64,000 nt of DNA from Methylobacterium frigidaeris (GCF_022179185.1 NZ_BPQJ01000002.1:124001-188000); one strand, 5' to 3'. Counted from the stretch's first letter, positions 10,125 through 19,328 are shown. Translations and numbers: made by a program. Notes: generated by a model not told the origin, from the letters alone.

Positions 10125-10350
10125 TTCGCCGGCCGATTCGCCCGCCGCGCACGGATCAGCATAGCGCAGGACAGGATTCCATCGATTTGCAGCGCCGCGC
10201 TCCCACGCAAATAACACGGCAGCAGCAAGCGCTTGGCGGGCCGGACGGCGCCCCCTGCCGAACCCGGTGAGCCGACAATTCTCCTGTCAAGACTTTATCG
10301 CATGACGAAGGTTTGTTAGCCTTTATTGACTGATCACGGGAGGGGCGCCC

Positions 10351-10530
10351 ATGATAGCGTTGGCGCAGGCATGGCGGGCCGGGCTCACCCGGCGCACGCA
10401 ACGCGCAGCGATGGCCCGCGAAGCCACCCGACCGGCCGAGGCTGAGCCGCCCGAGCACCACGAGTTCACCGTGCGGGAACTGATCCGCATGGCCCAATCC
10501 GCCCGCGCCGCATCCGAATCGCGGGGCTGA
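10351..10530 (+). CDS. Small basic protein, 59 residues, unknown
   Basis: ATG with a strong GGGAGG ribosome site 8 nt upstream opens a 59-codon frame: MIALAQAWRAGLTRRTQRAA, an Arg/Ala-rich helix, then an acidic Pro/Glu/His segment (about residues 32-39) and a second helix FTVRELIRMAQSARAA. There are no cysteines, no signal peptide and no membrane helix. The good ribosome site and the codon pattern argue that it is real. I do not recognise a family. It stands alone between the flavoprotein and the rpsF promoter. Confidence 0.5.
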   Translation: MIALAQAWRAGLTRRTQRAAMAREATRPAEAEPPEHHEFTVRELIRMAQSARAASESRG

Positions 10531-10848
10531 CGCCGGACATGGCTTCCGCGCGGCTGTCTGGACGCACGGGCGCGACGAGAGGGCAGTACGGGATCCCTTC
10601 TCCCTTCTGGGAGTGGCTGGTGGGGATCAAAGATCCTGCGTGAGGAGACCTGCCTGATCGCGGGTCGATCACCTGCCAATGCTGGCGCGGATCCGTCAGG
10701 GCTGAGATGTGGTCGAGGATCGACAAAGCTGACGGCATGGGGGCCGCGCGGAACGCCGAGTCCCGGCTGAACCACGATCCTCCACCTCGCCCGGCCCAAA
10801 CCCGCTCCGGGGCTGAAGCGATCGCCCCGGTTCCCGGAGCGTCGCCTC
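10531..10848. other. Non-coding stretch upstream of the rpsF promoter
   Basis: About 320 nt between the small ORF and the rpsF promoter. I see short local inverted repeats (for example around 10590-10612, CTCCC/GGGAG) but no convincing gene on either strand and no known RNA. Confidence 0.5.
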
Positions 10849-10876
10849 TTGCCCTCGCGTGAAAACCTGCTATAGG
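10849..10876 (+). promoter_or_regulatory. Candidate promoter of the rpsF operon
   Basis: TTGCCC at 10849-10854 and TATAGG at 10871-10876, 16 nt apart. The sequence turns strongly GC-rich straight after the -10 box, which is typical of growth-rate-controlled ribosomal promoters. Confidence 0.55.
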
Positions 10877-10880
10877 CCGC

Positions 10881-11105
10881 GCCTCGCGTTCGCTCCGGCC
10901 GGGGGCTGAACGGACGGTGTCGGGCCTTTGGCCTGACATAGGGGTTCGCCCCGTCGTCCCGTGTCTCCGCCTTCGAACAACCGCTCGGGCCTTTGCAGGC
11001 TCGAAGGGCTTGGCGCCGTGCGACGCGAGGACGAACCGGCCCGACGCCCGACGCACGCCCGTGCTCTCAGGCAGCGGGCCTTAGTCTCCCTGAGAAAGGC
11101 CCATC
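10881..11105 (+). promoter_or_regulatory. Structured 5' leader of the rpsF-rpsR operon
   Basis: A leader of roughly 225 nt between promoter and rpsF. It contains TCGGGCC-TTT-GGCCTGA (10920-10936), a GGGG-TTCG-CCCC tetraloop hairpin (10941-10952), and just before the gene GGGCCTT (11076-11082) pairing with AAGGCCC (11096-11102). The last stem covers the purine-rich ribosome site three nt before the ATG. Feedback binding of the S6:S18 complex to rpsF leaders is known in other bacteria; whether this is the same element is inference. Confidence 0.45.
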
Positions 11106-11585
11106 ATGGCTCTCTACGAGCATGTGTTCCTGGCTCGCCAGGACGTGACCTCGCAGCAGGTCGAAACGATGATCGAGACCTACAAGTCCGTCATCGAGCA
11201 GAACGGCGGCAAGGTCGAGAAGACCGAGATGTGGGGCGTGAAGTCCCTCGCCTACCGCATCCGCAAGAACCGCAAGGCGCATTTCACCCTCCTCAACATC
11301 GACGCTCCCCCGGCGGCCCTCGCCGAGATGGAGCGCCAGATGCGCATCTCCGAGGACGTGCTGCGCTTCATGACCGTGCGCGTCGAGGAGCTCGAGACCG
11401 AGCCGTCCGCGATGATGCAGAAGCGCGACCGTGACGAGCGCAAGGACCGCGAGCGCGGCCGGCGCCGCGACGATGACGGCTTCGGCGGCGGCTTCGGCGG
11501 CGGCGACCGTGGGGAGCGCGGCGAGCGTCCTGAGCGGGCCGAGCGCCCGGAGCGCGCTGAGCGCAACACGAACGAGGAGCAGTAA
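11106..11585 (+). CDS. rpsF: Small ribosomal subunit protein bS6
   Basis: 159 residues. Residues 1 to about 95 are the ferredoxin-like S6 fold ([45 protein letters not shown]), which pairs with S18 on the platform of the 30S subunit. The remaining 60 or so residues form a charged low-complexity tail: [18 protein letters not shown], then Gly/Phe repeats and [13 protein letters not shown] repeats. Such tails are common in Rhizobiales S6. First gene of the rpsF-rpsR unit; rpsR follows after 3 nt. Confidence 0.97.
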   Translation: MALYEHVFLARQDVTSQQVETMIETYKSVIEQNGGKVEKTEMWGVKSLAYRIRKNRKAHFTLLNIDAPPAALAEMERQMRISEDVLRFMTVRVEELETEPSAMMQKRDRDERKDRERGRRRDDDGFGGGFGGGDRGERGERPERAERPERAERNTNEEQ

Positions 11586-11588
11586 GCC

Positions 11589-11840
11589 ATGGCTTTCGGT
11601 GCTGGTGGCGGCGGTGGCCGTCGTCCGTTCTTCCGTCGGCGCAAGACCTGCCCGTTCTCGGGCCCCAACGCCCCGAAGATCGACTACAAGGACGTGAAGC
11701 TGCTCTCGCGCTACGTCTCCGAGCGCGGCAAGATCGTGCCCTCGCGCATCACGGCGGTGTCGGCCAAGAAGCAGCGCGAGCTCGCCCAGGCGATCAAGCG
11801 CGCCCGCTTCCTGGGCTTCCTGCCCTACGTGATCCGCTAA
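11589..11840 (+). CDS. rpsR: Small ribosomal subunit protein bS18
   Basis: 83 residues. After a Gly/Arg-rich start ([19 protein letters not shown]) comes [19 protein letters not shown] and [20 protein letters not shown], the S18 RNA-binding core, ending with LGFLPYVIR. The length is normal. It is translated three nt after rpsF, consistent with one-to-one synthesis of the S6:S18 heterodimer. A short GC-rich inverted repeat (CCCGGCGGCCGCGTGCCGCCGGG, in 20-nt arms around 11855-11878) downstream may attenuate transcription into the next gene. Confidence 0.97.
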   Translation: MAFGAGGGGGRRPFFRRRKTCPFSGPNAPKIDYKDVKLLSRYVSERGKIVPSRITAVSAKKQRELAQAIKRARFLGFLPYVIR

Positions 11841-11947
11841 ATCTCTGATCAACAACCCGGCGGCCGCGTGCCGCCGGGTCGCTGGGGCGGATGTCTTCCG
11901 CCTCTAACCCCGCCCGAACGGGCGGCGGGACAGCGGACGGGTTCGTC

Positions 11948-12913
11948 ATGGTTCGTCACACCGGCATCGGCGTCGTCGCCGGCCTCGCCTCGGCGCTCCT
12001 GATCGGGGTCGTCGTCCAGGCGACGCCGCTCGCGCTGGCCCTCTACCTGCTCGCCCCGCTGCCGATCCTGATCGTGGCGATGGGCTGGAGCCACCGGACC
12101 GGCCTCGTGGCCGCCGCTTCCGGCACGCTCGCCCTCGCGATCGTCTCCTCGCCCCTGCGCGGCCTCGCCTTCCTGGTCTCGACGGCGCTTCCCGCCTGGT
12201 GGCTCGGCTACCTCGCGCTGCTGGGGCGGCCCAAAGCCTCCGGTGGGACGCCATCCGGCGAGATGGAATGGTACCCGACCGGCCGGCTGCTGGCCTGGGT
12301 CGCCGTCACCGCCGCCATCGCCCTCGTCGTCGTGGTGATGCTGTCCTCCGGCGACCACGCCGCCTACCAGGAGCGGGTCCGCCGCCTCGCCCGGGCGATG
12401 CTGCAACTGCAGATGCAGGAGACTCCGTCCCGCGGCGCCGGGCTGGAGGAGGACGACCTCGCCCGCATCGCCGAGCGGGTCGCCGGCCTCGCGCCCGCCA
12501 TCATGGCGACGACCTTCACCCTGCTGCTGACGTTCTATCTCTGGGCCGGCGCCCGAGTGGTGCAGATCTCCGGCCGCTTAGCCCGGCCCTGGCCCGACCT
12601 GCCCGCCACCGCCCTGCCGCGCCGGGCCCTGTGGGGATTGGTCATCGGCGCCGTGCTCTCGGTCGCGCCGGGCTATGCCGGGGCGTTCGGGGTCGCGCTG
12701 CTCGGGGCCCTCTCGGCCGCCCTGGCGCTGCAGGGCCTGGCGGCGCTCCACGACCGCAGCCGGGGCAAGCCCGGCCGCACGCCGCTGCTGATCGGCCTCT
12801 ACGTGCTGGTCTTCCTCACGCAGGGGCTGGCGCTCGCCGCGCTCGCCCTGTTCGGCCTGGTCGTCGCCCTCACCGGGCGCCGCCGGCCGGTTCAGGCGCC
12901 TCCGGTGGCCTGA
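11948..12913 (+). CDS. DUF2232 multi-pass membrane protein
   Basis: 321 residues, strongly hydrophobic, about eight membrane helices: [67 protein letters not shown] and others. This is the DUF2232/YybS-like family that regularly sits between rpsR and rplI in alphaproteobacteria. Function is unknown; an energy-coupling-factor-like fold has been suggested for the group. I prefer the ATG at 11948 because the helix starts right after it. An ATG at 11891 adds 19 low-complexity residues and is the alternative. Confidence 0.8.
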   Translation: MVRHTGIGVVAGLASALLIGVVVQATPLALALYLLAPLPILIVAMGWSHRTGLVAAASGTLALAIVSSPLRGLAFLVSTALPAWWLGYLALLGRPKASGGTPSGEMEWYPTGRLLAWVAVTAAIALVVVVMLSSGDHAAYQERVRRLARAMLQLQMQETPSRGAGLEEDDLARIAERVAGLAPAIMATTFTLLLTFYLWAGARVVQISGRLARPWPDLPATALPRRALWGLVIGAVLSVAPGYAGAFGVALLGALSAALALQGLAALHDRSRGKPGRTPLLIGLYVLVFLTQGLALAALALFGLVVALTGRRRPVQAPPVA

Positions 12914-13019
12914 CGCCCTCGAATCCCCGGGCCGCCCAGGCGATCCGGATCCCCGACGGCGGAACGCTCCGCCATCACCATCCGAGGCCGACGAGGCCTC
13001 ACAGCAAAGGACGACGACC

Positions 13020-13592
13020 ATGGAAGTGATCCTGCTCGAGCGCGTGGCCAAGCTCGGCCAGATGGGCGAGACCGTGAAGGTGCGGCCGGGCTTCGCCCGC
13101 AACTTCCTGCTCGCCCGCGGCAAGGCCCTGCGCGCCACCGAGGCGAACAAGAAGCGCTTCGAGGACCAGCGCGCCCAGCTCGAGGCCCGCAACCTCGAGC
13201 GCCGCTCGGAGGCCGAGAAGGTCGGCGAGACCCTGAACGGCAAGAGCTTCGTGCTGATCCGCCAGGCCGGCGAGACCGGCGTGCTCTACGGTTCGGTCTC
13301 CCCGCGCGACCTCGCGGAGGTGGTGACCCAGGAGGGCTTCACCATCAACCGCGACCAGTTCAGCATTGCGCAGCCGATCAAGACGCTCGGCCTGCACACC
13401 GTCCCGGTGGTGCTGCACCCCGAGGTCGAGGTCGCGGTGACCGTCAACGTTGCCCGCAGCCCCGAGGAGGCCGAGCGCCAGGCCCGCGGCGAGTCGACCA
13501 CCACCCGCGAGGAGTTCAACCTCGACGATCTCGGCCTCGAGGTCGGTGCCGCCCTGGCCGAGGCCGGCCCGGACGCCGACAGCGACCGCTGA
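13020..13592 (+). CDS. rplI: Large ribosomal subunit protein bL9
   Basis: 190 residues. N-terminal rRNA-binding domain ([40 protein letters not shown]) is followed by the long connecting helix (residues 45-75) and the C-terminal domain ([15 protein letters not shown]). It is longer than the 148-residue E. coli protein because of a C-terminal extension after about residue 150 ([15 protein letters not shown] and on), as in other Rhizobiales. An AAAGGA site precedes the ATG by about 8 nt. Confidence 0.97.
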   Translation: MEVILLERVAKLGQMGETVKVRPGFARNFLLARGKALRATEANKKRFEDQRAQLEARNLERRSEAEKVGETLNGKSFVLIRQAGETGVLYGSVSPRDLAEVVTQEGFTINRDQFSIAQPIKTLGLHTVPVVLHPEVEVAVTVNVARSPEEAERQARGESTTTREEFNLDDLGLEVGAALAEAGPDADSDR

Positions 13593-13660
13593 TCATCCAC
13601 GGCTCTCCCGCTCTCCGGGTGGGATAACCGGGACAGCGGGGACAAGCCCGCGCACCGGGC

Positions 13661-13683
13661 TTGACATGTTCCCATTTTGTTCC
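13661..13683 (+). promoter_or_regulatory. SOS (LexA) box overlapping a TTGACA -35
   Basis: GTTC at 13668-13671, seven nt, then GTTC at 13679-13682: an exact match to the alphaproteobacterial LexA operator GTTC-N7-GTTC. It overlaps the downstream side of a perfect TTGACA (13661-13666). Known SOS promoters in this class (recA, lexA, imuA type) have this architecture. No SOS gene follows; the next features are a strong hairpin and, 200 nt on, dnaB. Confidence 0.6.
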
Positions 13684-13690
13684 AGCATGA

Positions 13691-13720
13691 CGGGGTCCGC
13701 GGCGTGAGTCGCGGGCCCCG
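13691..13720 (+). terminator. Strong GC hairpin downstream of rplI
   Basis: CGGGGTCCGCG and CGCGGGCCCCG form an 11-bp stem (one G-U) around an 8-nt loop, followed by ccttcgttt. It may be a terminator for rplI, or the 3' end of a very short SOS-induced transcript starting just upstream. Confidence 0.5.
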
Positions 13721-13756
13721 CCTTCGTTTCGGACGACCGCCCGCGGCCCCTCGGGC

Positions 13757-13788
13757 AAGGTTCGGTCAAGGATGCAAGGTTTGGTCAA
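13757..13788 (+). repeat. Direct 13-mer repeat upstream of dnaB
   Basis: AAGGTTCGGTCAA (13757-13769) and AAGGTTTGGTCAA (13776-13788) are two copies with one mismatch and a 19-nt period, about 95-125 nt before dnaB. They could be paired binding sites for a regulator. Confidence 0.4.
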
Positions 13789-13882
13789 CGACGACAGTGC
13801 GATGGTCGCCGCAGCGTTTATGATCTGACATGCGGTCGTCCCGACCCGTGCCGCCCCCCTCGATAAGCCGGAGCCCCGCCGG

Positions 13883-15370
13883 ATGGCCATTCCCAGCACC
13901 CTGACGGCGAATCTCGAGCCCGTGCAGCAGGAATACCGCGTCGCGCCGCACAACATCGACGCGGAGCAGGCGCTGCTCGGCGCGATCCTGGTCAACAACG
14001 ACGCGTTCTACCGGGTGTCGGACTTCCTGCTGCCCGAGCACTTCATGGAGGAGGTGCACCGGCGGATCTACGAGGTGTCGATCAGCCTGATCAAGGCCGG
14101 CAAGCTCGCGAGCCCGATCACCCTCAAGACCTATTTGGGCGACGCGGATCTCGGCGGCCTCACCGTCGGCCAGTACCTCGCCCGGCTCGCCGCCGAGGCG
14201 ACCACGGTCATCAATTCCGAGCATTACGGCCGCACGATCTACGACCTCGCTTTGCGCCGGCGGCTCATCACCATCGGCGAGGACCTGGTCAACGGCGCCT
14301 ACGAGGCCCCGGTCGAGACCTCGCCGCGCGACCAGATCGAGTCGACCGAGCGCCGGCTCTACGAACTCGCCGAGACCGGCAAGTACGACGGCGGCTTCCA
14401 GAAATTCTCCGACGCCCTGACGGCGGCGGTCGACATGGCGGCCAAGGCCTACCAGCGCGAGGGGCGGCTGTCGGGCATCGCCACCGGCCTGTCCGACCTC
14501 GACGCCAAGATGGGCGGCCTGCAGGCCTCGGACCTGATCATCCTGGCCGGCCGGCCCGGCATGGGCAAGACCTCGCTCGCCACCAACATCGCGTTCAACA
14601 TCGCCAAGGCCTATGTCGGCGAGAAGCAGCCCGACGGCACCATCGCGACCAAGAACGGCGGCATCGTCGGCTTCTTCTCGCTCGAGATGTCGGCCGAGCA
14701 GCTCGCCACCCGCATCATCGCCGAGCAGTCGGGCGTCGCCTCCTACAAGATCCGCCGCGGCGACATCCGGCCGGAGGAGTTCTACAAGATTACCGACGCC
14801 GCCCGGGACATGCAGACGATCCCGTTCTACATCGACCAGACCGGCGGCATCTCGATCGCCCAGCTCGCCGCCCGGGCGCGGCGGCTCAAGCGCCAGCGCG
14901 GCCTCGATCTCCTCGTCGTCGACTACCTCCAGCTCCTCTCCGGCGCCTCGAAGAAGGGCGACAACCGGGTGCAGGAGATGACCGAGATCACCACCGGCAT
15001 GAAGGCGCTGGCCAAGGAGCTGGCGGTACCGATCATCGCCCTGTCGCAGCTCTCGCGCCAGGTCGAGGCCCGCGACGACAAGCGGCCGCAGCTCTCGGAC
15101 CTGCGCGAATCGGGCTCGATCGAGCAGGACGCCGACGTAGTGATGTTCGTCTTCCGCGAGGAATACTACGTCAAGAACAAGAAGCCGCGCGAGGGCACGG
15201 AGGAGTTCTTCACCTGGGAGGCCGAGATGAACCGCGTCTATGGCAAGGCCGAGGTGATCCTGGGCAAGCAGCGCCACGGCCCCACCGGCACGGTCGAGCT
15301 GCAGTTCGACGCCGAGATCACCCGGTTCTCGAACCTCGCCCAGGGCGACCGGCTGCCGGATACCCACTGA
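13883..15370 (+). CDS. dnaB: Replicative DNA helicase DnaB
   Basis: 495 residues. N-terminal primase-interacting domain (HNIDAEQALLGAILVNNDAF) is followed by a linker near residue 175 and the RecA-like motor. Walker A GRPGMGKT is at 223-230. Walker B is seen in LDLLVVDYLQLLSG, with the arginine/serine motifs ALSQLSRQVEAR and LRESGSIEQDADVVMF. A hexameric 5'-3' helicase at the fork. No intein is present, although dnaB is a frequent intein site. The length is normal. It is preceded by the SOS box and direct repeat listed above. Confidence 0.97.
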   Translation: MAIPSTLTANLEPVQQEYRVAPHNIDAEQALLGAILVNNDAFYRVSDFLLPEHFMEEVHRRIYEVSISLIKAGKLASPITLKTYLGDADLGGLTVGQYLARLAAEATTVINSEHYGRTIYDLALRRRLITIGEDLVNGAYEAPVETSPRDQIESTERRLYELAETGKYDGGFQKFSDALTAAVDMAAKAYQREGRLSGIATGLSDLDAKMGGLQASDLIILAGRPGMGKTSLATNIAFNIAKAYVGEKQPDGTIATKNGGIVGFFSLEMSAEQLATRIIAEQSGVASYKIRRGDIRPEEFYKITDAARDMQTIPFYIDQTGGISIAQLAARARRLKRQRGLDLLVVDYLQLLSGASKKGDNRVQEMTEITTGMKALAKELAVPIIALSQLSRQVEARDDKRPQLSDLRESGSIEQDADVVMFVFREEYYVKNKKPREGTEEFFTWEAEMNRVYGKAEVILGKQRHGPTGTVELQFDAEITRFSNLAQGDRLPDTH

Positions 15371-15409
15371 CGCCCTGTCGACGCAGGAACCGAGATGAAG
15401 CCCTCGATC

Positions 15410-15442
15410 GTCATCCCGGGGGCCCGGCACACCCGGGATGAC
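15410..15442. repeat. Palindromic element between dnaB and alr
   Basis: Perfect 11-bp arms GTCATCCCGGG (15410-15420) and CCCGGGATGAC (15432-15442) around an 11-nt loop. It lies 40 nt after dnaB. It resembles the short repetitive extragenic palindromes common in rhizobial and methylobacterial genomes and could also act as a terminator in either direction. Confidence 0.6.
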
Positions 15443-15549
15443 ACCGTGAGGTTCGGGTGGGAGCGTCTGACTTTCGGTCAGGCCGCCCCTCGCTGCGGCC
15501 TTGGCGCTACCCCTCGTCAGAGGGTAGACCGGGCGCCAGGAGCGAGATC

Positions 15550-16647
15550 ATGACCGAGCCCACCCCGATCGGCCACGGCGGCCGCCTCATCATCGACCTC
15601 GCGGCCCTGCGGGCGAACTGGCGGATCCTCGCCCGGGCGGCGGAATGCCCCGAGACCGCCGCGGTCATCAAGGCCGACGCCTACGGGTGCGGGATCGCCC
15701 GGGCCGCCCCGGCCCTGTGGGCCGAGGGCTGCCGCACCTTCTTCGTCGCCCATCTGTCGGAGGCGCTGACCGCCCGGGAGGCCGTGCCGGAAGCGGCGAT
15801 CTACGTGCTCAATGGGTTTCCGCCGGGTCGCGCGCCGGCCTACCGCGGTGCGGGCTTACGCCCTGTGCTCGGCTCGCGCGAAGAAATCGCCGAGTGGGCG
15901 GCGGCGAACCGCGCTGAGGGCGTGACGCGCCCGGCGGCGCTCCACGTCGATACCGGCATGAACCGCCTCGGCCTGTCGGTGCCGGAGGGACTGGCGCTCG
16001 CCGGCGACCCGGTCGTGGCCGAGGCTGGCATCGACCTGCTGATGAGCCATCTCGTCAGCGCCGAGGTCGCGCACGATCCCCTGACCGACCATCAGGCCGC
16101 CGAGTTCGCGCGGGTGCGCGCCGCCTATCCGGGACTCCGCGCCTCCCTCGCCAATTCCTCGGGCGATTTCCTGCCCTCCTGCCGCGCCGACCTCGCGCGG
16201 CCGGGCTACGCCCTCTACGGCGGCAATCCACGGCCCGGCCGCGACAACCCGATGCGCCCGGTGGTGCGGCTCGAAGCCGGCATCCTCCAGATCCGCGAGG
16301 TCGCAGCCGGCGAGACCGCCGGCTACAACGCGCGCTGGACCGCGCCGGGGCGGCGGCGCCTCGCCACCCTGTCGATCGGTTACGCCGACGGCTATCCGCG
16401 TTCCTCGACCGGCCGCGGCGAGGCTGTGGTCGGTGGCGTGCGCTGCCCCTTCGCCGGCAACGTCTCGATGGACCTCATCATCCTCGACGTCACCGAGGCG
16501 CCGGACGAGGCCCTGGTCCGGGGGGCGCCCGCGACCCTCATCGGCGACGGGCTCGACCTCGACGCGGTGGGGCGCAACGCCGGCACGATCGGCTACGAGA
16601 TCCTGACCAATCTCGGCCGGCGCTACGAGCGGGTGTATCGGGACTGA
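15550..16647 (+). CDS. alr: Alanine racemase
   Basis: 365 residues. The PLP lysine is in AVIKADAYGCG (Lys41) and the second catalytic base is Tyr259 in AGYNARWTAP. SIGYADGYPRS near 275-285 and the dimer-interface motif GNVSMDLIILDVT are present. It interconverts L- and D-alanine for peptidoglycan synthesis. It is fold-type III TIM barrel plus beta domain at the usual length. The ATG at 15550 is chosen over an earlier in-frame opening because AGGAG sits 8 nt before it and the protein start aligns with the family. Confidence 0.95.
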   Translation: MTEPTPIGHGGRLIIDLAALRANWRILARAAECPETAAVIKADAYGCGIARAAPALWAEGCRTFFVAHLSEALTAREAVPEAAIYVLNGFPPGRAPAYRGAGLRPVLGSREEIAEWAAANRAEGVTRPAALHVDTGMNRLGLSVPEGLALAGDPVVAEAGIDLLMSHLVSAEVAHDPLTDHQAAEFARVRAAYPGLRASLANSSGDFLPSCRADLARPGYALYGGNPRPGRDNPMRPVVRLEAGILQIREVAAGETAGYNARWTAPGRRRLATLSIGYADGYPRSSTGRGEAVVGGVRCPFAGNVSMDLIILDVTEAPDEALVRGAPATLIGDGLDLDAVGRNAGTIGYEILTNLGRRYERVYRD

Positions 16648-16791
16648 GAGCTTCGAAAACCCGGTACGGAGCCGGCGCAGCGCACATCTCCCACACCTTT
16701 CGAAAAGACGGTTTTGCTCTCGCGCGGTTGGCGCTAGGCTCCGGCCCGGCAAGGCCGGGGCGCGAGACCCCGGCGACGGGAGGAACCGCAG

Positions 16792-18042
16792 ATGGACTTC
16801 ACCCTCTCCGAGCGGCAGCGCCACTGGCGCGACCGGGTCCGGGCCTTCATGGACGAGCATGTCCGCCCGGCGGTGCCGACCTACAAGGCAGAGATGGAGG
16901 CCTTCGGACCTGAGCGCTGGCAGCCGGTGCCGGTGATCGAGCGCCTGAAGCCCAAGGCCCGCGAGGCAGGCCTGTGGAACCTCTTCCTGCCCCCCTCGCC
17001 TCAGCACGACGACGGCGATTTTCGCGGCGCGGGGCTGACCAACCTCGACTACGCGCTCTGCGCCGAGGAGATGGGCCGGATCCAGTGGGCCTCCGAGGTA
17101 TTCAACTGCTCGGCCCCCGATACCGGCAACATGGAGGTGCTGCACCGCTACGGCACCAGGGCCCAGAAGGAGCGCTGGCTCACGCCCCTGATGGCGGGGG
17201 AGATCCGCTCGGCCTTCCTGATGACCGAGCCGGACGTGGCCTCGTCCGATGCCACCAACATCGAGACCCGGATCCGCCGCGACGGCGACCATTACGTCAT
17301 CACTGGCCGCAAGTGGTGGTCCTCGGGCGTCGGCGACCCGCGTTGCGCCGTCGCGATCGTGATGGGCAAGACCGACACCAGTGCCCCCCTGCACCAGCAG
17401 CAGTCGCAGATCCTCGTTCCCCTCGACACCCCTGGGGTCGAGGTGGTGCGGATGCTGCCGGTCTTCGGCTACGACGACGCGCCGCACGGCCACGCCGAGG
17501 TGATCCTGCACGACGTGCGGGTGCCGGCCGAGAACCTGCTCCTCGGCGAGGGCCGCGGCTTCGAGATCGCGCAGGGGCGCCTCGGGCCGGGGCGCATCCA
17601 CCATTGCATGCGCACCATCGGGGTGGCCGAGGAAGCGCTGGAGAAGATGGCCAAGCGCCTGCTCGGCCGCGTCGCTTTCGGCAAGCGCATCGCCGACCAC
17701 TCGGTCTGGGAGCAGCGCATCGGCGAGGCGCGGATCGACATCGAGATGACGCGGCTCCTCTGCCTCAAGGCGGCCGACATGATGGACAAGGTCGGCAACA
17801 AGGGCGCCAAGCTTGAGATCGCGATGATCAAGGTCGCCGCCCCGCGCATGGCGCTCAAGATCATCGACGATGCGATCCAGGCCCATGGCGGCGCCGGCGT
17901 CAGCAGCGATGCCGGCCTCGCCTATGCATACGCCCGCATCCGGACCCTGCGCCTCGCCGACGGGCCGGACGAGGTCCATAACCGCTCGATCGCCCGGCTC
18001 GAGCTGGCGCAGTACGGGAACCGCGAGCGGCCGAAGGCCTGA
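16792..18042 (+). CDS. Acyl-CoA dehydrogenase family protein
   Basis: 416 residues, FAD-dependent. N-terminal helical domain ([19 protein letters not shown]), the substrate/flavin loop [18 protein letters not shown] near 143-160, [11 protein letters not shown], and the C-terminal helical domain with [13 protein letters not shown] and [13 protein letters not shown]. It most resembles the ACAD10/11-like group acting on long or hydroxylated acyl-CoAs; an aspartate at the position [11 protein letters not shown] suggests that group. Substrate is uncertain. A GGGAGGA site precedes the ATG. It is followed by sfnG with 185 nt between, so it may or may not share its regulation. Confidence 0.88.
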   Translation: MDFTLSERQRHWRDRVRAFMDEHVRPAVPTYKAEMEAFGPERWQPVPVIERLKPKAREAGLWNLFLPPSPQHDDGDFRGAGLTNLDYALCAEEMGRIQWASEVFNCSAPDTGNMEVLHRYGTRAQKERWLTPLMAGEIRSAFLMTEPDVASSDATNIETRIRRDGDHYVITGRKWWSSGVGDPRCAVAIVMGKTDTSAPLHQQQSQILVPLDTPGVEVVRMLPVFGYDDAPHGHAEVILHDVRVPAENLLLGEGRGFEIAQGRLGPGRIHHCMRTIGVAEEALEKMAKRLLGRVAFGKRIADHSVWEQRIGEARIDIEMTRLLCLKAADMMDKVGNKGAKLEIAMIKVAAPRMALKIIDDAIQAHGGAGVSSDAGLAYAYARIRTLRLADGPDEVHNRSIARLELAQYGNRERPKA

Positions 18043-18129
18043 CCGGGCGAAAGGAAGATCACCCGCACGGAGAGCCCGATCGGGAGAACGGGTTTTCCGC
18101 GCGGGCAGCAAAAAAGCACGACGATGCTT

Positions 18130-18158
18130 TTGACGAGGCGGAATACGCTCCGGATACT
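18130..18158 (+). promoter_or_regulatory. Candidate promoter of sfnG
   Basis: TTGACG at 18130-18135 and GATACT at 18153-18158 are 17 nt apart, about 70 nt before the sfnG start. Spacing is ideal; each box matches consensus at 4-5 of 6 positions. Confidence 0.45.
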
Positions 18159-18227
18159 CAGGGTCAACCGCACCGCCCGCCCGGGCGGTACCGGCTCTTC
18201 TTGCGAGAAGACGAGCGAGGACCCGCC

Positions 18228-19328
18228 ATGACACAGCAGACCCCTGAGCCGATCCGCTTCGCCTACTGGGTGCCGAACGTCTCCGGCGGCCTCGTCATCA
18301 GCAAGATCCCGCAGCGCACATCCTGGGACGCCGACTACAACCGGGAGCTGGCGCGGATCGCCGAGCGGGCGGGCTTCGACTACGCCCTGACCCAGATCCG
18401 CTTCACCGCCGGCTACGGCGCCGAGTACCAGCACGAATCGGTCGCCTTCAGCCACGCGCTGCTCGCCGCGACCGACCGCCTGACGGTCATCGCCGCGATC
18501 CTGCCCGGTCCATGGAACCCGACGCTAGCGGCGAAGCAGGTGGCGACGATCTCGCAGCTCACCGGCGGGCGCATCGCCGTCAACATCGTCAGCGGCTGGT
18601 TCTCGGGCGAGTTCCGGGCGATCGGCGAACCCTGGCTCGACCATGACGAGCGCTACCGCCGCTCGGAGGAGTTCATTCGCAGTCTCCGCGGGATCTGGAC
18701 CCAGGACGCCTTCACCTTCCGGGGCGATTTCTACCGCTACACGAGCTACACCCTGAAGCCGAAGCCGGCCGCGCCCCTGCCCGAGATCTTCCAGGGCGGC
18801 TCGTCGCGGGCGGCGCGGGACATGGCGGCCCGGGTCTCCGACTGGTACTTCACCAACGGCAACACCCCGGAGAATCTCCGCGTCCAGGTCGACGATATCC
18901 GCCACAAGGCTCACGCCGAGGGGCGGAGCGTGAAGATCGGCGTCAACGCCTTCGTGATCGCCCGCGACACCGAGGAGGAGGCCCGGGCGGTGCTGCAGGA
19001 CATCATCGACCAAGCCGACCCGGAGGCGGTGCGCGCCTTCGGCCACGAGGTGAAGAATGCCGGCGCCGCCTCGCCGGAGCGCGAGGGCAACTGGGCGAAG
19101 TCCAGCTTCGAGGATCTGGTGCAGTATAATGACGGCTTCCGCTCGAACCTGATCGGCACGCCCGACCAGATCGCCGAGCGCATCCTGGCGCTCAAGGATG
19201 CGGGCGCGGATCTCGCGCTCCTCGGCTTCCTGCACTTCCAGGAGGAGGTGGCGTATTTCGGCGAGCAGGTGATCCCGCGGGTGCGGACGTTGGAAGCGGC
19301 GCGGGCCGAGCGGAGGGCGGCGGCCTGA
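18228..19328 (+). CDS. sfnG: Dimethylsulfone monooxygenase SfnG (FMNH2-dependent)
   Basis: 366 residues of the luciferase-like (LLM) flavin-dependent family. Long stretches match what I know of Pseudomonas SfnG: FAYWVPNVSGGLV, TQIRFTAGYGAEYQHES, NIVSGWFSGEF, IFQGGSSRAARDMAARVSD and DLVQYNDGFRSNLIGTPDQ. SfnG converts dimethylsulfone to methanesulfinate using FMNH2 supplied by a separate reductase, freeing sulfur under sulfate limitation. The sigma-54 activator sfnR and reductase sfnF are not in this window. The ATG start has GAGG upstream. Methanesulfinate or methanesulfonate use would fit a methylotrophic lifestyle. Confidence 0.9.
   Translation: MTQQTPEPIRFAYWVPNVSGGLVISKIPQRTSWDADYNRELARIAERAGFDYALTQIRFTAGYGAEYQHESVAFSHALLAATDRLTVIAAILPGPWNPTLAAKQVATISQLTGGRIAVNIVSGWFSGEFRAIGEPWLDHDERYRRSEEFIRSLRGIWTQDAFTFRGDFYRYTSYTLKPKPAAPLPEIFQGGSSRAARDMAARVSDWYFTNGNTPENLRVQVDDIRHKAHAEGRSVKIGVNAFVIARDTEEEARAVLQDIIDQADPEAVRAFGHEVKNAGAASPEREGNWAKSSFEDLVQYNDGFRSNLIGTPDQIAERILALKDAGADLALLGFLHFQEEVAYFGEQVIPRVRTLEAARAERRAAA

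Noticed and set aside
10531..11105. tRNA or other stable RNA gene upstream of rpsF
   Set aside because: No cloverleaf with a T-loop GTTCRA and CCA end could be traced on either strand.
11453..11580. Possible tandem repeat or CRISPR-like array at the end of rpsF
   Set aside because: The repeats encode the Arg/Glu/Gly-rich S6 tail; there are no spacers.
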